NCBI GenBank assembly: GCA_947177225.1
Contig: CAMWTS010000011.1
Location: 1-64,000 of the forward strand
DNA length: 64,000 bases
Source of the DNA: an uncultured Alistipes sp.
Lineage (GTDB): Bacteria > Bacteroidota > Bacteroidia > Bacteroidales > Rikenellaceae
Reading direction: 5' to 3'
Positions 17,091-25,661 of the stretch are shown one piece after another. A program made the translations under genes and the position numbers. The first letter of the stretch is position 1. Every line of letters begins with the position of its first letter. The notes below the pieces were generated by a model. The model had not been told where the DNA came from. It saw only the letters and a program-made list of their open reading frames with translations, and did no database searches.

Positions 17091-17131
17091 GGAGTGTCCA
17101 CATGCAGGTTGTGGATACTCTTTTTGTTTCA
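17091..17131 (+). terminator. intrinsic terminator of cdaA
   Basis: GAGTGTCCAC ... GTGGATACTC followed by TTTTTG, 31 bases past the stop. Confidence 0.85.
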
Positions 17132-17440
17132 TGCGCCGTATGCTCGGCTTCGGCACAGCAATAACATGTTCTGCTCTGTGTACGGTTTGTCGAAAAGGTA
17201 CAATTGCTTGCGAAATGGCCGACTGCGTATGACACATGGAACCGTCCGTTCCGATAGAACGGAATTACGGCGGCAGAAGCAGTGCGAGAACGATATTGCA
17301 ATGCCGGTGTGAAGATAGGAGCGTGAGATGCTTCCGAGATGTCGGCTGTTGTGGTTATGGCGGTTGCATGCGATGTGTCGGCTCGGATATTTTTTGGGTG
17401 GGAGCTGCGTCTGTCGATAGCGGTTGTGCGATTATATAAA
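17132..17440. other. intergenic stretch without a supported gene
   Basis: About 310 bases between the cdaA terminator and the terminator of the secG unit. The short open frames here (for example 17236-17439) have no start context, no recognised domain and are unusually rich in Cys, Gly and Arg. I see no promoter of the consensus type. Confidence 0.6.
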
Positions 17441-17476
17441 AAATAAGACTTACCCCGAAAGGGTAAGTCTTTATTG
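17441..17476. terminator. bidirectional terminator ending the secG transcript
   Basis: AAGACTTACCC, loop CGAAA, GGGTAAGTCTT, with A-rich flank on the left and TTATTG on the right. Judging from gene positions it ends the minus-strand transcript coming from secG, some 190 bases past the secG stop. Confidence 0.8.
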
Positions 17477-17662
17477 TAATCTGTATTCGGGCTTGCTTGA
17501 TGAGCGGAACGTTTAAGTCGTGCTCCGTTTTACAGCCTCAGCATAGCTCGAACATTCGGCTCTGCCATCTGGCTCACCGAAAAGGTTTATTGCTTGGAGT
17601 TGATGTAAATTGCACAGACTGAGCTATATTCGTCTTGCTCGTCTCGCTTGCCGCTCGGAAAT
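17477..17662 (-). ncRNA. structured untranslated tail of secG or separate small RNA (candidate)
   Basis: Between the secG stop and the terminator lie ~190 bases with no open frame of note. On the minus strand ATAGCTC (17627-17621) can pair with GAGCTAT (17549-17543), enclosing smaller hairpins: GCC-AGAT-GGC within an outer CGG/CCG, and CGAA-TG-TTCG. No promoter box of its own was found, so it may simply be the 3' UTR of the secG message. No known RNA family is recognised. The tRNA-like TAGCTCAGT stretch in it does not extend into a cloverleaf. Confidence 0.35.
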
Positions 17663-18043
17663 TTACTCCTCCTCTGCAACGATCTGCTCGCCGGCAGCTG
17701 CCTCGTCGATTACGGTCTCGTCGAGCGGAGCGATAGAGCTGTCGAGTACGTTGATGCTGTTCTCGGTCTGAGTATTGGTCTCGTTGAGAACTTTGCTTGC
17801 CAACGACTCCTCCTTGACCTCCTTCTTCGATACGGCTGTGGTCGACAGAAGGCTGAATACGACGATGGCAACGATCATTGCCCATGTGAATTTTTCGAGA
17901 ATATCGGTCGTCTGACGAACTCCGATGGTTTGGTTGGCGGCACCGAAATTGGCTGCCATGCCGCTCTTGGGGCTCTGAACCAGAACTGCAAGTATCAGAA
18001 GAATACTTGCGATGGCGATCATTACGATACAGAAAGTATACAT
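17663..18043 (-). CDS. secG: preprotein translocase subunit SecG
   Basis: 126 residues. Auxiliary subunit of the SecYEG channel in the inner membrane. Two membrane segments (~3-22 and ~52-70) flank the conserved loop LVQSPKSGMAANFGAANQT, which matches the family QxxKGxGL..FGG-type loop in its Bacteroidetes form. The C-terminal ~50 residues form an acidic tail (ending AAAGEQIVAEEE), longer than in Proteobacteria. It is the last gene of the HU/sigma-54 activator/lptE cluster. Confidence 0.93.
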   Translation of the reverse strand: MYTFCIVMIAIASILLILAVLVQSPKSGMAANFGAANQTIGVRQTTDILEKFTWAMIVAIVVFSLLSTTAVSKKEVKEESLASKVLNETNTQTENSINVLDSSIAPLDETVIDEAAAGEQIVAEEE

Positions 18044-18059
18044 GCTATATAAATTTTAA

Positions 18060-18551
18060 TTATTTTGTTTTCGCTTCTATTTGCGCAATAAGTTCCACAA
18101 AGTAAACACTTTTTTCCGAATTTAACAAACTTAATCTGCGATAAATGTCGATTGCCTCGCCATACATACCCTGCGCAAGGTAGATTTGTGCCAATTCTTC
18201 GCTTATCATCTCCGTTTCATCGTCGTGAGACGACTCGGTGCGAACCTCTTCCGTGGCTTCACCGTCTTGTGACACTATGCGATAGTCATCTTTTTTGAGG
18301 AAGCGATCGATGATGTCGTCCTCGGTAAGACGTGTCAGTGCGGCGATGTCGATGGCACGATAGGGCGGCATCGATGTCAGTCTGCTGCCCGACAATATGC
18401 TGCTCTTTTCGTCGGCCGGTGCGCCTATGCCCCGACGGGCGATACGTGCCAGCGAGAACCATGGGTAGCGTTGCAGCAGGTTGTCGAGCCTTTTGGCGAG
18501 TGTTTCGCGGTCGCCTTCGGCGGTTGCGATATATGTTTGAAAGTCCGTCAT
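18060..18551 (-). CDS. TPR-like protein of the lptE-secG cluster, unknown function
   Basis: 163 residues, no signal peptide. The N-terminal region begins MTDFQTYIATAEGDRETL and holds a RYPWFSLARIARRG helix; the C-terminal ~40 residues (EELAQIYLAQGMYGEAIDIY then RRLSLLNSEKSVYF) form a recognisable tetratricopeptide helix pair. An acidic low-complexity linker lies between. It sits 5 bases from lptE and 16 from secG. In other Bacteroidetes a similar unnamed protein occupies this place, which suggests an envelope-related partner role; this is inference from position. Confidence 0.75.
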   Translation of the reverse strand: MTDFQTYIATAEGDRETLAKRLDNLLQRYPWFSLARIARRGIGAPADEKSSILSGSRLTSMPPYRAIDIAALTRLTEDDIIDRFLKKDDYRIVSQDGEATEEVRTESSHDDETEMISEELAQIYLAQGMYGEAIDIYRRLSLLNSEKSVYFVELIAQIEAKTK

Positions 18552-18556
18552 ATATG

Positions 18557-19075
18557 TTACCAGTTTCCGGCTGCTGCCATGTAGATGTCGTTGACGAGCT
18601 GGTCGACGATCTCCTCGATGAGCTGATCCTGCACGTCGATGAGCAGCTGCGTGGAGTCGTAATCGGAGTATGCCGAGAAGCTCTTGTTGTTGAATGACAG
18701 CGTCTGGTCGATGGCATTGGTGAATGTCACGCGGACGGTGATCGTCAGACGGTTTTGCAGTGCATAGTCGCCGCTCGATACCGAAGCCGTGGTCGACGAA
18801 TAGTTGGTTATCTCGCCCTCGAATGCGAAATCGCCGGCCTCGTCGACCTGTTGCAGGCGTGTCTGACGCGAGAACTTGTCGCGCAGCGCCTCCGTGAGGG
18901 TGGTGCTGAGCGTCGGGGCTACCATTGGAGCATTGTTGGGGAAATATGCTACCGAGAATGTCTTGGCATCGGGTGGGATCGATCCGCCCGAAAAGTTGTA
19001 TGACACCTTATAGCCGCATGCCGCTACGGCGGCGCAGATGGCTGTGAGTGCGATATATTTCGAAAATCGTTTCAT
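18557..19075 (-). CDS. lptE: LPS-assembly lipoprotein LptE
   Basis: 172 residues with a lipobox (AVAACGYKVSYNFSG; cysteine at 20). LptE plugs the LptD barrel that inserts lipopolysaccharide into the outer membrane. The Bacteroidetes form is recognised by CGxxxYxFxGxSIPP, the AYFPNNAPMVAPTLS block, a LTEALRDKF helix and a late helix with QLIEEIVDQLVNDIYMA. lptD is not in the window. The sigma-54 activator upstream ends 15 bases before its start. Confidence 0.9.
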   Translation of the reverse strand: MKRFSKYIALTAICAAVAACGYKVSYNFSGGSIPPDAKTFSVAYFPNNAPMVAPTLSTTLTEALRDKFSRQTRLQQVDEAGDFAFEGEITNYSSTTASVSSGDYALQNRLTITVRVTFTNAIDQTLSFNNKSFSAYSDYDSTQLLIDVQDQLIEEIVDQLVNDIYMAAAGNW

Positions 19076-19090
19076 CTCTGTAAATGTTTG

Positions 19091-20311
19091 CTACTCCTCG
19101 TCTATGCCCAACGCTTTCATGCGGCGGTAGAGCGTTCGCTCGGATATGAACAGCTCGCGTGCGGCATCTTTTCTGCGGTTGTTGTTGTTGCGCAGCGCAC
19201 GCATGATCTGTTCGCGCATCATGTCGTCCTTGGTTATCTCGTGCGGAGGGGTGTCGTCGACTACTTCCGCGCTCTCGACCTCTATGGCGCGATGCTGGTC
19301 TATGGTCGTCGACTGCGACAGCAGGCCGACGACTTCCCGATGTTCGGGAGTGTGTGTCTGAGGCTGGCGAACGCTGCCCGACATTGCTTCGGTCATCATG
19401 CGTTTAAGGTCGTTGATGTCGCTGCGCATGTCGAACAGTATTTTGTAGAGCAGTTCCCGTTCGCTGCTCATGTCGTCGTACTGACGGTTGCCGCCGCCAA
19501 TGGTGGTAGGGGCGGAGTAGTCGTCCTGCGGCAGGTATTTGGCCAAAGTGCGCGACGTGATGGCACGGCTCTGCTCGATGGCCGAGATCTGTTCGGCCGC
19601 ATTCTTCAACTGACGTATGTTGCCGCGCCAGTAGTAGTTTTCGAGCAGCTTGCGCGCATCGTCGTCGAGCGTTATGGCCGGCATGCGGTATTGTACGGCC
19701 ACGTCGCTGGCAAACTTGCGGAACAGCAGATATATGTCCTCCTTTCGTTCGCGCAGCGGCGGCACAGCGATCGGCACGGTATTGAGTCGATAGTAGAGAT
19801 CTTCGCGGAAGCGTCCCTGCTGTATCGATTTCATCAGATTGTTGTTGGTGGCGGCTACCACGCGCACATCGGTCTTCTGCACCTTGGCCGAACCTACACG
19901 CATGAACTCGCCGGTCTGCAATACTCTCAACAGGCGCACTTGCGTCGACAACGGCAATTCGCCCACCTCGTCGAGGAATATGGTGCCGCCGTCGGCCTCC
20001 TCGAAATAACCTTTGCGCGAGTCTATCGCACCGGTAAACGATCCTTTCTCGTGTCCGAAAAGCTCGGAGTCTATCGTGCCTTCGGGTATGGCACCGCAGT
20101 TGACGGCGATATATTTGTTGTGTTTGCGGGCGGAGAAGGCATGTATGACCTGCGGAAAGAACTCCTTGCCGACACCGCTTTCGCCTGTGACGAGTACCGA
20201 CAGATCGGTCGGCGCCACACGCAATGCAATCTCCAACGCATTGTTAAGCGCATCGGAGTTGCCGATTATGCCGAATCTCTGTTTTACCGATATTAATTCG
20301 CTTGCAGTCAT
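19091..20311 (-). CDS. sigma-54-dependent transcriptional activator (NtrC-like AAA+ with Fis HTH)
   Basis: 406 residues from the ATG at 20311; a longer frame would overlap the preceding gene and adds Arg/Pro-rich residues not seen in the family. No receiver or sensory domain precedes the AAA+ module. Visible motifs are Walker A GESGVGKE, the sigma-54 contact loop GSFTGA (canonical GAFTGA), Walker B GGTIFLDEVGEL, and the arginine-finger region FREDLYYRLN. The C-terminus ends in a Fis-type HTH (DAARELFISERTLYRRMKAL). Lacking an input domain, its activity may be set by its own level. It is conserved next to lptE-secG in this phylum; its targets are unknown. Confidence 0.93.
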   Translation of the reverse strand: MTASELISVKQRFGIIGNSDALNNALEIALRVAPTDLSVLVTGESGVGKEFFPQVIHAFSARKHNKYIAVNCGAIPEGTIDSELFGHEKGSFTGAIDSRKGYFEEADGGTIFLDEVGELPLSTQVRLLRVLQTGEFMRVGSAKVQKTDVRVVAATNNNLMKSIQQGRFREDLYYRLNTVPIAVPPLRERKEDIYLLFRKFASDVAVQYRMPAITLDDDARKLLENYYWRGNIRQLKNAAEQISAIEQSRAITSRTLAKYLPQDDYSAPTTIGGGNRQYDDMSSERELLYKILFDMRSDINDLKRMMTEAMSGSVRQPQTHTPEHREVVGLLSQSTTIDQHRAIEVESAEVVDDTPPHEITKDDMMREQIMRALRNNNNRRKDAARELFISERTLYRRMKALGIDEE

Positions 20312-20318
20312 CTTGTTG

Positions 20319-21161
20319 TTATCTGTTTTGATCGCTCTCGGCGATTGGTGGGGCGGTCTGCTCGTTCTGTCCGGTTTCGGATAGTGCCTGCTCATTGTCA
20401 GGTTCCGCAAGTTCCGTATCCGAGCCGGCAGTTATTGCCTCGGGGCTATCCTCTTCGATCTGCCCGTCGTCGTAGAAGATAACCTCCTGCCGGGGCGGAT
20501 TATTGTGGAAGCGAATGAAAATATAGCTTACGGCGCAGATAACCGCTATGGCGGCTGCGAGCGCAATGAACATGTTGCGGCGGCGCGATTGCTGGACACC
20601 CGACATCACGTAGACCGTACCTTCTCGCTCGCTCTTTTTGTGCTTGTCGTATTTGAGCCCGCGCAGATAAGGGTCGGGATTGGCAAGGTGCGAACGCGAC
20701 ATCTTCACGGCGGTTTCGCTCTGCTTGTCGTTTATGGCCGTAATCGGCGATTTGGCATCTCGACGGCGGGCATTGTCCGGCAGCGGTATCGACGGCTTGA
20801 TGTAGCCCTGCACGATGTTTTGCGTGGTGTTCTGCGTGAAGCGTATGGTGCCGTTGGCTCCTGCGGCAAATATACCGAAGCCCTCGATAACATACTCCTT
20901 GCGGTTGGATATTGCGTGGCGTATGTTGAATATCAGGCGATCTATCATGCCGTCGATCTCCAACTCGCTCAAACCCTTGGTCGCCATCAAAGCGCGCAAC
21001 ACACCGTCGTCGTTGCGCATCAACTCCGAGAATACGATCGTCTCTCCGCCCGGCTTTACGATGAACGCACCCAGACGCGGAACGACGATCCGCTTGTTGT
21101 GTTCAAGATATTCTGTTACGGTATGTATAAGCAGTTCCACTAACGTCGAAATTACATACAA
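20319..21161 (-). CDS. HU-like (CCDC81-type) domain membrane protein
   Basis: 280 residues. The first ~130 form the HU/IHF-like domain of the Bacteroidetes CCDC81 type (LLIHTVTEYLEHNKRIVVPR and FGIFAAGANGTIRF). A basic linker (~130-195), one membrane segment (NMFIALAAAIAVICAVSYIF) and an acidic Gln/Glu-rich tail follow. Homologues often end in a SPOR domain, which binds denuded peptidoglycan; here the tail is too short for one. The next gene starts 8 bases after its stop. Cytoplasmic side first, tail in the periplasm. Confidence 0.8.
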   Translation of the reverse strand: MYVISTLVELLIHTVTEYLEHNKRIVVPRLGAFIVKPGGETIVFSELMRNDDGVLRALMATKGLSELEIDGMIDRLIFNIRHAISNRKEYVIEGFGIFAAGANGTIRFTQNTTQNIVQGYIKPSIPLPDNARRRDAKSPITAINDKQSETAVKMSRSHLANPDPYLRGLKYDKHKKSEREGTVYVMSGVQQSRRRNMFIALAAAIAVICAVSYIFIRFHNNPPRQEVIFYDDGQIEEDSPEAITAGSDTELAEPDNEQALSETGQNEQTAPPIAESDQNR

Positions 21162-21228
21162 AGATAACGCTTTTTTTGCATATTGAAAAATCGTCGTTCA
21201 ATATTTATAGGTGTGATGCTGCTGTGCA

Positions 21229-21268
21229 AACAAAAAAAACGGCTGCACGTCAAGGCGTGCAGCCGTCG
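21229..21268 (-). terminator. intrinsic terminator of dnaK
   Basis: ACGGCTGCACG ... CGTGCAGCCGT followed on the minus strand by an eight-T run; about 40 bases past the dnaK stop. Confidence 0.9.
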
Positions 21269-21306
21269 GATACGGGTCAACCCGTTTTAGAAAGTGTTTT
21301 TATCTG

Positions 21307-23217
21307 TTATTTAACCTCTTCGAACTCCACGTCTTCGGGCTGAGTGTTGCCTGCATTATCGGCACCGGCCGTTTGTCCGCCCTGAGCACCGGCATTGCCT
21401 GCTGCACCCTGAGCCTGCTGCTGTGCGTAAATGTCCTGCGAGGCGGCCTGCCATGCAGCGTTGAGCTCTTCGATGCTCTTGTCGATGGCTGCGAGATCCT
21501 GATTCTTGTGAGCCTCCTTCAACTTGGCCAGTGCGCCCTCGATAGCCGATTTCTTGTCGGCCGGCAGCTTGTCGCCATACTCTTTGAGCTGTTTTTCGGT
21601 GGCGAAGATGTTGGAGTCGGCTGCATTGACCTTGTCTACGCGCTCCTTCTCGGCCTTGTCCTTCTCCTCGTTGGCCTTGGCCTCGTCGCGCATGCGCTGG
21701 ATCTCGGCGTCGGTCAGACCCGACGATGCCTCGATGCGGATCTTCTGCTCCTTGCCCGTGCCCTTGTCCTTGGCCGATACGTTGAGAATACCGTTGGCAT
21801 CGATGTCGAACGTCACTTCGATCTGCGGTACGCCACGCGGAGCGGCGGGAATGCCGTCGAGATGGAATCGGCCTATCGATTTGTTGTCGCGTGCCATGGG
21901 ACGCTCACCCTGGCATACGTTGATCTCCACCGAAGGCTGATTGTCGGCTGCCGTAGAGAACACTTCGCTCTTGCGTGTAGGAATAGTCGTATTGGCCTCG
22001 ATGAGCTTGGTGAATACGCCGCCCAGAGTCTCGATACCGAGTGACAGCGGGGTCACGTCGAGAAGCAACACGTCTTTCACCTCACCCGTGAGCACACCGC
22101 CCTGGATTGCTGCGCCGACGGCTACTACCTCGTCGGGGTTTACCGAACGGTTGGGGGTCTTGCCGAAGAACTCCTCTACGATCTTCTGTATGGCGGGGAT
22201 ACGGGTCGAACCGCCTACGAGGATTACCTCGTCGATCTGGCCGGCCGACAGACCTGCGTCGCGCAATGCCAGCTTGCAAGGCTCGATGGTCTTGTGTATG
22301 AGGTGGTCGCACAACTGCTCGAACTTGGCGCGGGTGAGCGACATCACGAGGTGCTGGGGAATGCCGTTGACAGGCATGATATAGGGCAGATTGATCTCGG
22401 TCGAAGTCGACGACGAAAGCTCGATCTTGGCCTTCTCGGCAGCCTCTTTGAGGCGCTGCAAGGCCATCGGGTCCTGACGCAGGTCGATCTGGTGTTCGGC
22501 CTTGAATGCCTCTGCCATGTAGTCGATCAGCACGTGGTCGAAGTCGTCGCCGCCGAGGTGCGTATCGCCATTGGTCGACTTAACCTCGAATACGCCGTCG
22601 CCGAGTTCCAGAATCGAAATATCGAACGTACCGCCGCCCAAGTCGTATACGGCGATCTTCATGTCGTCCTTCTTCTTGTCCAGACCGTATGCCAGAGCTG
22701 CTGCCGTAGGCTCGTTGATGATACGACGAACCTTCAAGCCTGCGATCTCGCCGGCCTCCTTGGTGGCCTGACGCTGCGAATCCGAGAAATATGCCGGAAC
22801 GGTGATTACTGCCTCCGATACCTCCTGTCCCAAATAATCCTCGGCAGTCTTCTTCATCTTCTGCAAGATGATTGCCGAGATCTCCTGCGGCGTATACTGG
22901 CGGCCGTCGATATCGACGCGGGGCGTGTTGTTGTCGCCCTTTACGATGCTGTACGGTGCACGCGCTATGTCGCTGGTGACCTTGTCGTACTGCTCGCCCA
23001 TGAAACGCTTTATCGAGAATACCGTGCGCTTGGGGTTGGTAATAGCCTGACGCTTGGCCGGATCGCCCACCTTGCGCTCGCCGTTCTCAGTGAATGCCAC
23101 AACCGACGGGGTGGTGCGGTGTCCCTCCGAATTGGGAATAACCACCGGCTCATTACCCTCCATTACTGCTACGCATGAATTGGTAGTACCCAAATCAATA
23201 CCGATAATCTTGCTCAT
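21307..23217 (-). CDS. dnaK: molecular chaperone DnaK (Hsp70)
   Basis: 636 residues, full length. ATP-driven chaperone that binds exposed hydrophobic peptides. The nucleotide-binding domain opens [36 protein letters not shown] and [13 protein letters not shown] are the phosphate-2 and adenosine motifs. The substrate domain and lid follow, then a Gly/Ala/Gln-rich linker and the EDVEFEEVK tail that engages co-chaperones. dnaJ and grpE are not adjacent. No CIRCE element (TTAGCACTC-N9-GAGTGCTAA) is visible upstream. Confidence 0.98.
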   Translation of the reverse strand: MSKIIGIDLGTTNSCVAVMEGNEPVVIPNSEGHRTTPSVVAFTENGERKVGDPAKRQAITNPKRTVFSIKRFMGEQYDKVTSDIARAPYSIVKGDNNTPRVDIDGRQYTPQEISAIILQKMKKTAEDYLGQEVSEAVITVPAYFSDSQRQATKEAGEIAGLKVRRIINEPTAAALAYGLDKKKDDMKIAVYDLGGGTFDISILELGDGVFEVKSTNGDTHLGGDDFDHVLIDYMAEAFKAEHQIDLRQDPMALQRLKEAAEKAKIELSSSTSTEINLPYIMPVNGIPQHLVMSLTRAKFEQLCDHLIHKTIEPCKLALRDAGLSAGQIDEVILVGGSTRIPAIQKIVEEFFGKTPNRSVNPDEVVAVGAAIQGGVLTGEVKDVLLLDVTPLSLGIETLGGVFTKLIEANTTIPTRKSEVFSTAADNQPSVEINVCQGERPMARDNKSIGRFHLDGIPAAPRGVPQIEVTFDIDANGILNVSAKDKGTGKEQKIRIEASSGLTDAEIQRMRDEAKANEEKDKAEKERVDKVNAADSNIFATEKQLKEYGDKLPADKKSAIEGALAKLKEAHKNQDLAAIDKSIEELNAAWQAASQDIYAQQQAQGAAGNAGAQGGQTAGADNAGNTQPEDVEFEEVK

Positions 23218-23306
23218 AATTCAATGTTTTTATTTGTTATTGTTTCTCTTGTTTCCACATTTTGTGTCCCGAAAGACGCTCGAACATTGAACAAAGGTTA
23301 TACCAA

Positions 23307-23338
23307 ATAAAAAATGCGCCATTTTAACGGCGCATAGG
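23307..23338 (-). terminator. intrinsic terminator upstream of dnaK
   Basis: ATGCGCC ... GGCGCAT followed on the minus strand by TTTTTTATTTG. It would end transcription arriving from the MmcQ/YjbR gene. Confidence 0.65.
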
Positions 23339-23587
23339 CGGATATTTCTGACAAAACAGCGGTGCGGCATGACATTGCGACTGTCAAAGTGGCAGTTCTC
23401 GGCAATGTAGCGTCAGCCGTGGCAGTATGTTTTTTATTTCGGAGCTCTGAGCAGAGAGGCAATATGTAGGCGGGCGATAGGGTAGCAGCTCTCCGGTACT
23501 CTTTCTCCCGTGCTTCTTGAAATGCCGGAGCACGGAAACGAATCGCCCGCAAGATTTGTCGACTGACTGCCCCGATGCCGGCAATTT
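23339..23587. other. non-coding stretch between the MmcQ/YjbR gene and dnaK
   Basis: Together with the terminator, about 370 bases lie between genes here. The open frames crossing it are Arg/Ala-rich artefacts with no start context. The dnaK promoter must lie in 23218-23300; only an imperfect TAaccTTTG (three-base spacer) was found, at about 23301-23293 on the minus strand. Confidence 0.5.
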
Positions 23588-23980
23588 CTATCGGCCGCCG
23601 TTCTCCTGCTGCATCTCTGCGACGCTCGCCATGATCTCTTCGCGGAGAGCCTTGGGCGTTACATTATGTTTAATGACGAGCATGTAGGAGTTGAATATCT
23701 GCTCCAAGATGAAATCGCGCGACAGATCTCCGTCGAGTTTGATGTCGTTCCAGTGGCGTTTGTTGAAGTGCCATGCTCCGGTTATTTCGGGGTGTTCGTC
23801 GCGCAGGGCAATGGCGGTCTCCGGATCGCACTTGACCACTACGCCCCAAATGTGATTCATGTCGGTTACGGCAAACATCTTGCCTCCGACTTTATAGACG
23901 AGAGTCGTCTCATCGAACGGGGTGGTCTCCTCGGTATGCGGCAGCGACAGCGCGTACTCTCTTATATCATAAATATCCAT
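23588..23980 (-). CDS. MmcQ/YjbR family protein
   Basis: 130 residues. The family fold (cyanobacterial-YjbR-like, DNA-binding-like) is recognised by the opening YALSLPHTEETTPFDETTLVYKVGGKMFA, in which pieces such as LPHTEETTPF and KVGGKMFA are diagnostic, and by WHFNKRHWNDIKLDG near the middle. The molecular role of the family is unsettled. The gene sits 12 bases from znuC and may be cotranscribed with the zinc transporter genes, though a functional link is not known. Confidence 0.85.
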   Translation of the reverse strand: MDIYDIREYALSLPHTEETTPFDETTLVYKVGGKMFAVTDMNHIWGVVVKCDPETAIALRDEHPEITGAWHFNKRHWNDIKLDGDLSRDFILEQIFNSYMLVIKHNVTPKALREEIMASVAEMQQENGGR

Positions 23981-23992
23981 ATTTGTGAAATT

Positions 23993-24778
23993 TTATGCTT
24001 TCTGGTTTTCTTTGTCGCAATGCGTGCAGTGCAGATGTTGTCCGAGAATCGTGTGCGGCACCTCGCCATGCGATATGATCTGAATAGGGCAGTTGTAGTT
24101 GTGGAGCTGCTCGGGAGTGATTATGTTGGAGTTGTGGCGGTGGACACATTTGTTGACGCAAACGATGCTCTTCACCACGCTCGATATGGTGCCTATGTCG
24201 TGCGATACCATGACTATTGCCATGCGGTCGTTGAGTTGCTGCAATAGACCGTAGAGCTCGTTTTCGAATTTGTTGTCGACGAAATTAGCCGGTTCGTCGA
24301 GAATCAATAACTTCGGCTCCGATATTATGGCGCGACACAGCAACGCGCGCTGCATCTGACCGCCCGACAACTCGCCGATAGGGCGGTCGGCAAGATGTGC
24401 CATGCCTGTTCTGTCGAGCAGAGCCTCGACTTGCAGTTTGTCGTTTCTGGTATAACGGCGGCAGAAGCCTTTGCTGTTTTGCAATCCCGATAATACTACC
24501 TCCCTGACCGATATGGGAAATGCCTTGTCGAACGATGTTATCTGGGGCATGTAGCCTATAAGAGGTTTGCCTCCTTTGAGCAGCGACTCGTCTATTATTA
24601 CCTGACCTTCATGCGGAATCATTCCGAGCACGGCCTTGACCAGTGAGCTTTTGCCTCCGCCGTTTGGTCCTATTATGCCGATGAAATCGTCGGCGTATAT
24701 ATCGAGATCGGCATTGTCTATGGCCGTAAGGCTGTCGTATCGTACGGTCAGATTACGTATGTTGACTATCGGCTTCAC
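23993..24778 (-). CDS. znuC: zinc/metal ABC transporter ATP-binding protein
   Basis: 261 residues, starting with GTG directly after the znuA stop. Walker A GPNGGGKSSLVKAVLG (~37), signature LSGGQMQRALLCRA (~138), Walker B LLILDEPANFVD and the switch histidine in VMVSHDIG are all intact. The protein couples ATP hydrolysis to metal import. Its C-terminal ~50 residues carry many His and Cys (CVNKCVHRHNSN, then HLHCTHCDKENQ), as in zinc-family ATPases that may sense metal. The permease subunit ZnuB, normally beside it, is missing from this locus. Confidence 0.92.
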   Translation of the reverse strand: MKPIVNIRNLTVRYDSLTAIDNADLDIYADDFIGIIGPNGGGKSSLVKAVLGMIPHEGQVIIDESLLKGGKPLIGYMPQITSFDKAFPISVREVVLSGLQNSKGFCRRYTRNDKLQVEALLDRTGMAHLADRPIGELSGGQMQRALLCRAIISEPKLLILDEPANFVDNKFENELYGLLQQLNDRMAIVMVSHDIGTISSVVKSIVCVNKCVHRHNSNIITPEQLHNYNCPIQIISHGEVPHTILGQHLHCTHCDKENQKA

Positions 24779-25636
24779 CTATTCTGTAATTAAATCTGTT
24801 AACTCTTTTATGCCCTGGATTATATTGTCGCACAGCGGGTCGGTCATTGCGGCTTTGGCACCTATCTCGGCTGCTATTCCGTCGACTTTGTCCTTGCTGT
24901 ATTGCGGCTGATAGAGTATGTACTTCACTGAATTGCGTCTTGCAATGTCTATAAGCGAAGCCAATTGTCTGGGTGTCGGCTCCTTGCCTTCGTGTTCGAT
25001 GGCTATCTGCTGCAATCCGTAATCGTTGGCATAGTATGTATATGCCGGGTGGTAGATCATGAATGTGGTTGTTCCGGCCTGTGTCAACCGATTCTGTACA
25101 TAGCTGTCCAGTGAATCGAGGCGCGACAATAGGGTAGTGTAGGCTTCATGATACTTAGTCGAATCGGGATATTGTTGTGCCACAGCCGTATATGCGTTGG
25201 CAGCAATCTGTTTCAATGCTCGCGGTGACGTCCATATGTGAGGATCGATGCCGTGCTTGTGACCGTTATGGTGTACATGTGAGCAGCTGCCTGCCAGAAT
25301 ATCGATGCCTTGACTCAGATCTACTATTGCAGATCTGTTGTCGAGTTTCGAGGTAAGCCCTCGCTCGAAATCGATAAGACCTATTGCAAAAATCATCTGA
25401 GCATCGTTCAGTGCAGCTATCTGTTTTGCCGTAGGCTCGAATGTTTCCGGACTTGCTCCGTTGGGAACTAAAACATTTACTTCAAAATCATTGCACGTTA
25501 TATCCTCAATTATCGATTTAAGAGGAGCGATAGTCACGTAAAACGTTTTGTTGCCAGCGTTTCTATTGTTTGAACCGCACCCGATGGCGAATATTGCCGT
25601 TAGCAGCAATATGGATTGTATGATTCTGTTCTTCAT
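24779..25636 (-). CDS. znuA: zinc ABC transporter substrate-binding lipoprotein
   Basis: 285 residues with a lipobox (IFAIGCGSNN). ZnuA-type cluster A-I proteins capture zinc or manganese at the cell surface. Ligand histidines and the His-rich loop are visible: SCSHVHHNGHKHGIDPHIW near residue 125, IYHPAYTYYANDYGL near 195, and the closing CDNI segment. The opening FYVTIAPLKSIIEDI and GASPETFEPTAKQI are family blocks. The His-rich loop before DPHIW favours zinc. A TAacTTTG box at 25661-25654 precedes it. No Zur-type operator was recognised. Confidence 0.93.
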   Translation of the reverse strand: MKNRIIQSILLLTAIFAIGCGSNNRNAGNKTFYVTIAPLKSIIEDITCNDFEVNVLVPNGASPETFEPTAKQIAALNDAQMIFAIGLIDFERGLTSKLDNRSAIVDLSQGIDILAGSCSHVHHNGHKHGIDPHIWTSPRALKQIAANAYTAVAQQYPDSTKYHEAYTTLLSRLDSLDSYVQNRLTQAGTTTFMIYHPAYTYYANDYGLQQIAIEHEGKEPTPRQLASLIDIARRNSVKYILYQPQYSKDKVDGIAAEIGAKAAMTDPLCDNIIQGIKELTDLITE

Positions 25637-25653
25637 ATCCGATTTTTATAGCA

Positions 25654-25661
25654 CAAAGTTA
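25654..25661 (-). promoter_or_regulatory. -7 box of znuA
   Basis: TAacTTTG on the minus strand, 18 bases upstream of the ATG. No -33 TTTG at the right distance. Confidence 0.45.

Noticed and set aside
17067..17439. Short plus-strand frames after cdaA
   Set aside because: They start within or after the cdaA terminator, are Cys/Arg-rich and have no promoter.
17540..17635. tRNA gene (TAGCTCAGT and TTCGAGC motifs on the minus strand)
   Set aside because: No acceptor stem, anticodon arm or proper spacing; the pieces do not fold into a cloverleaf.
19088..20296. 402-codon plus-strand frame over the sigma-54 activator
   Set aside because: Mirror frame of the activator gene, without domain or start context.
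23298..23552. 84-codon frame upstream of dnaK
   Set aside because: It runs through a terminator hairpin, has low-quality composition and no recognised family.
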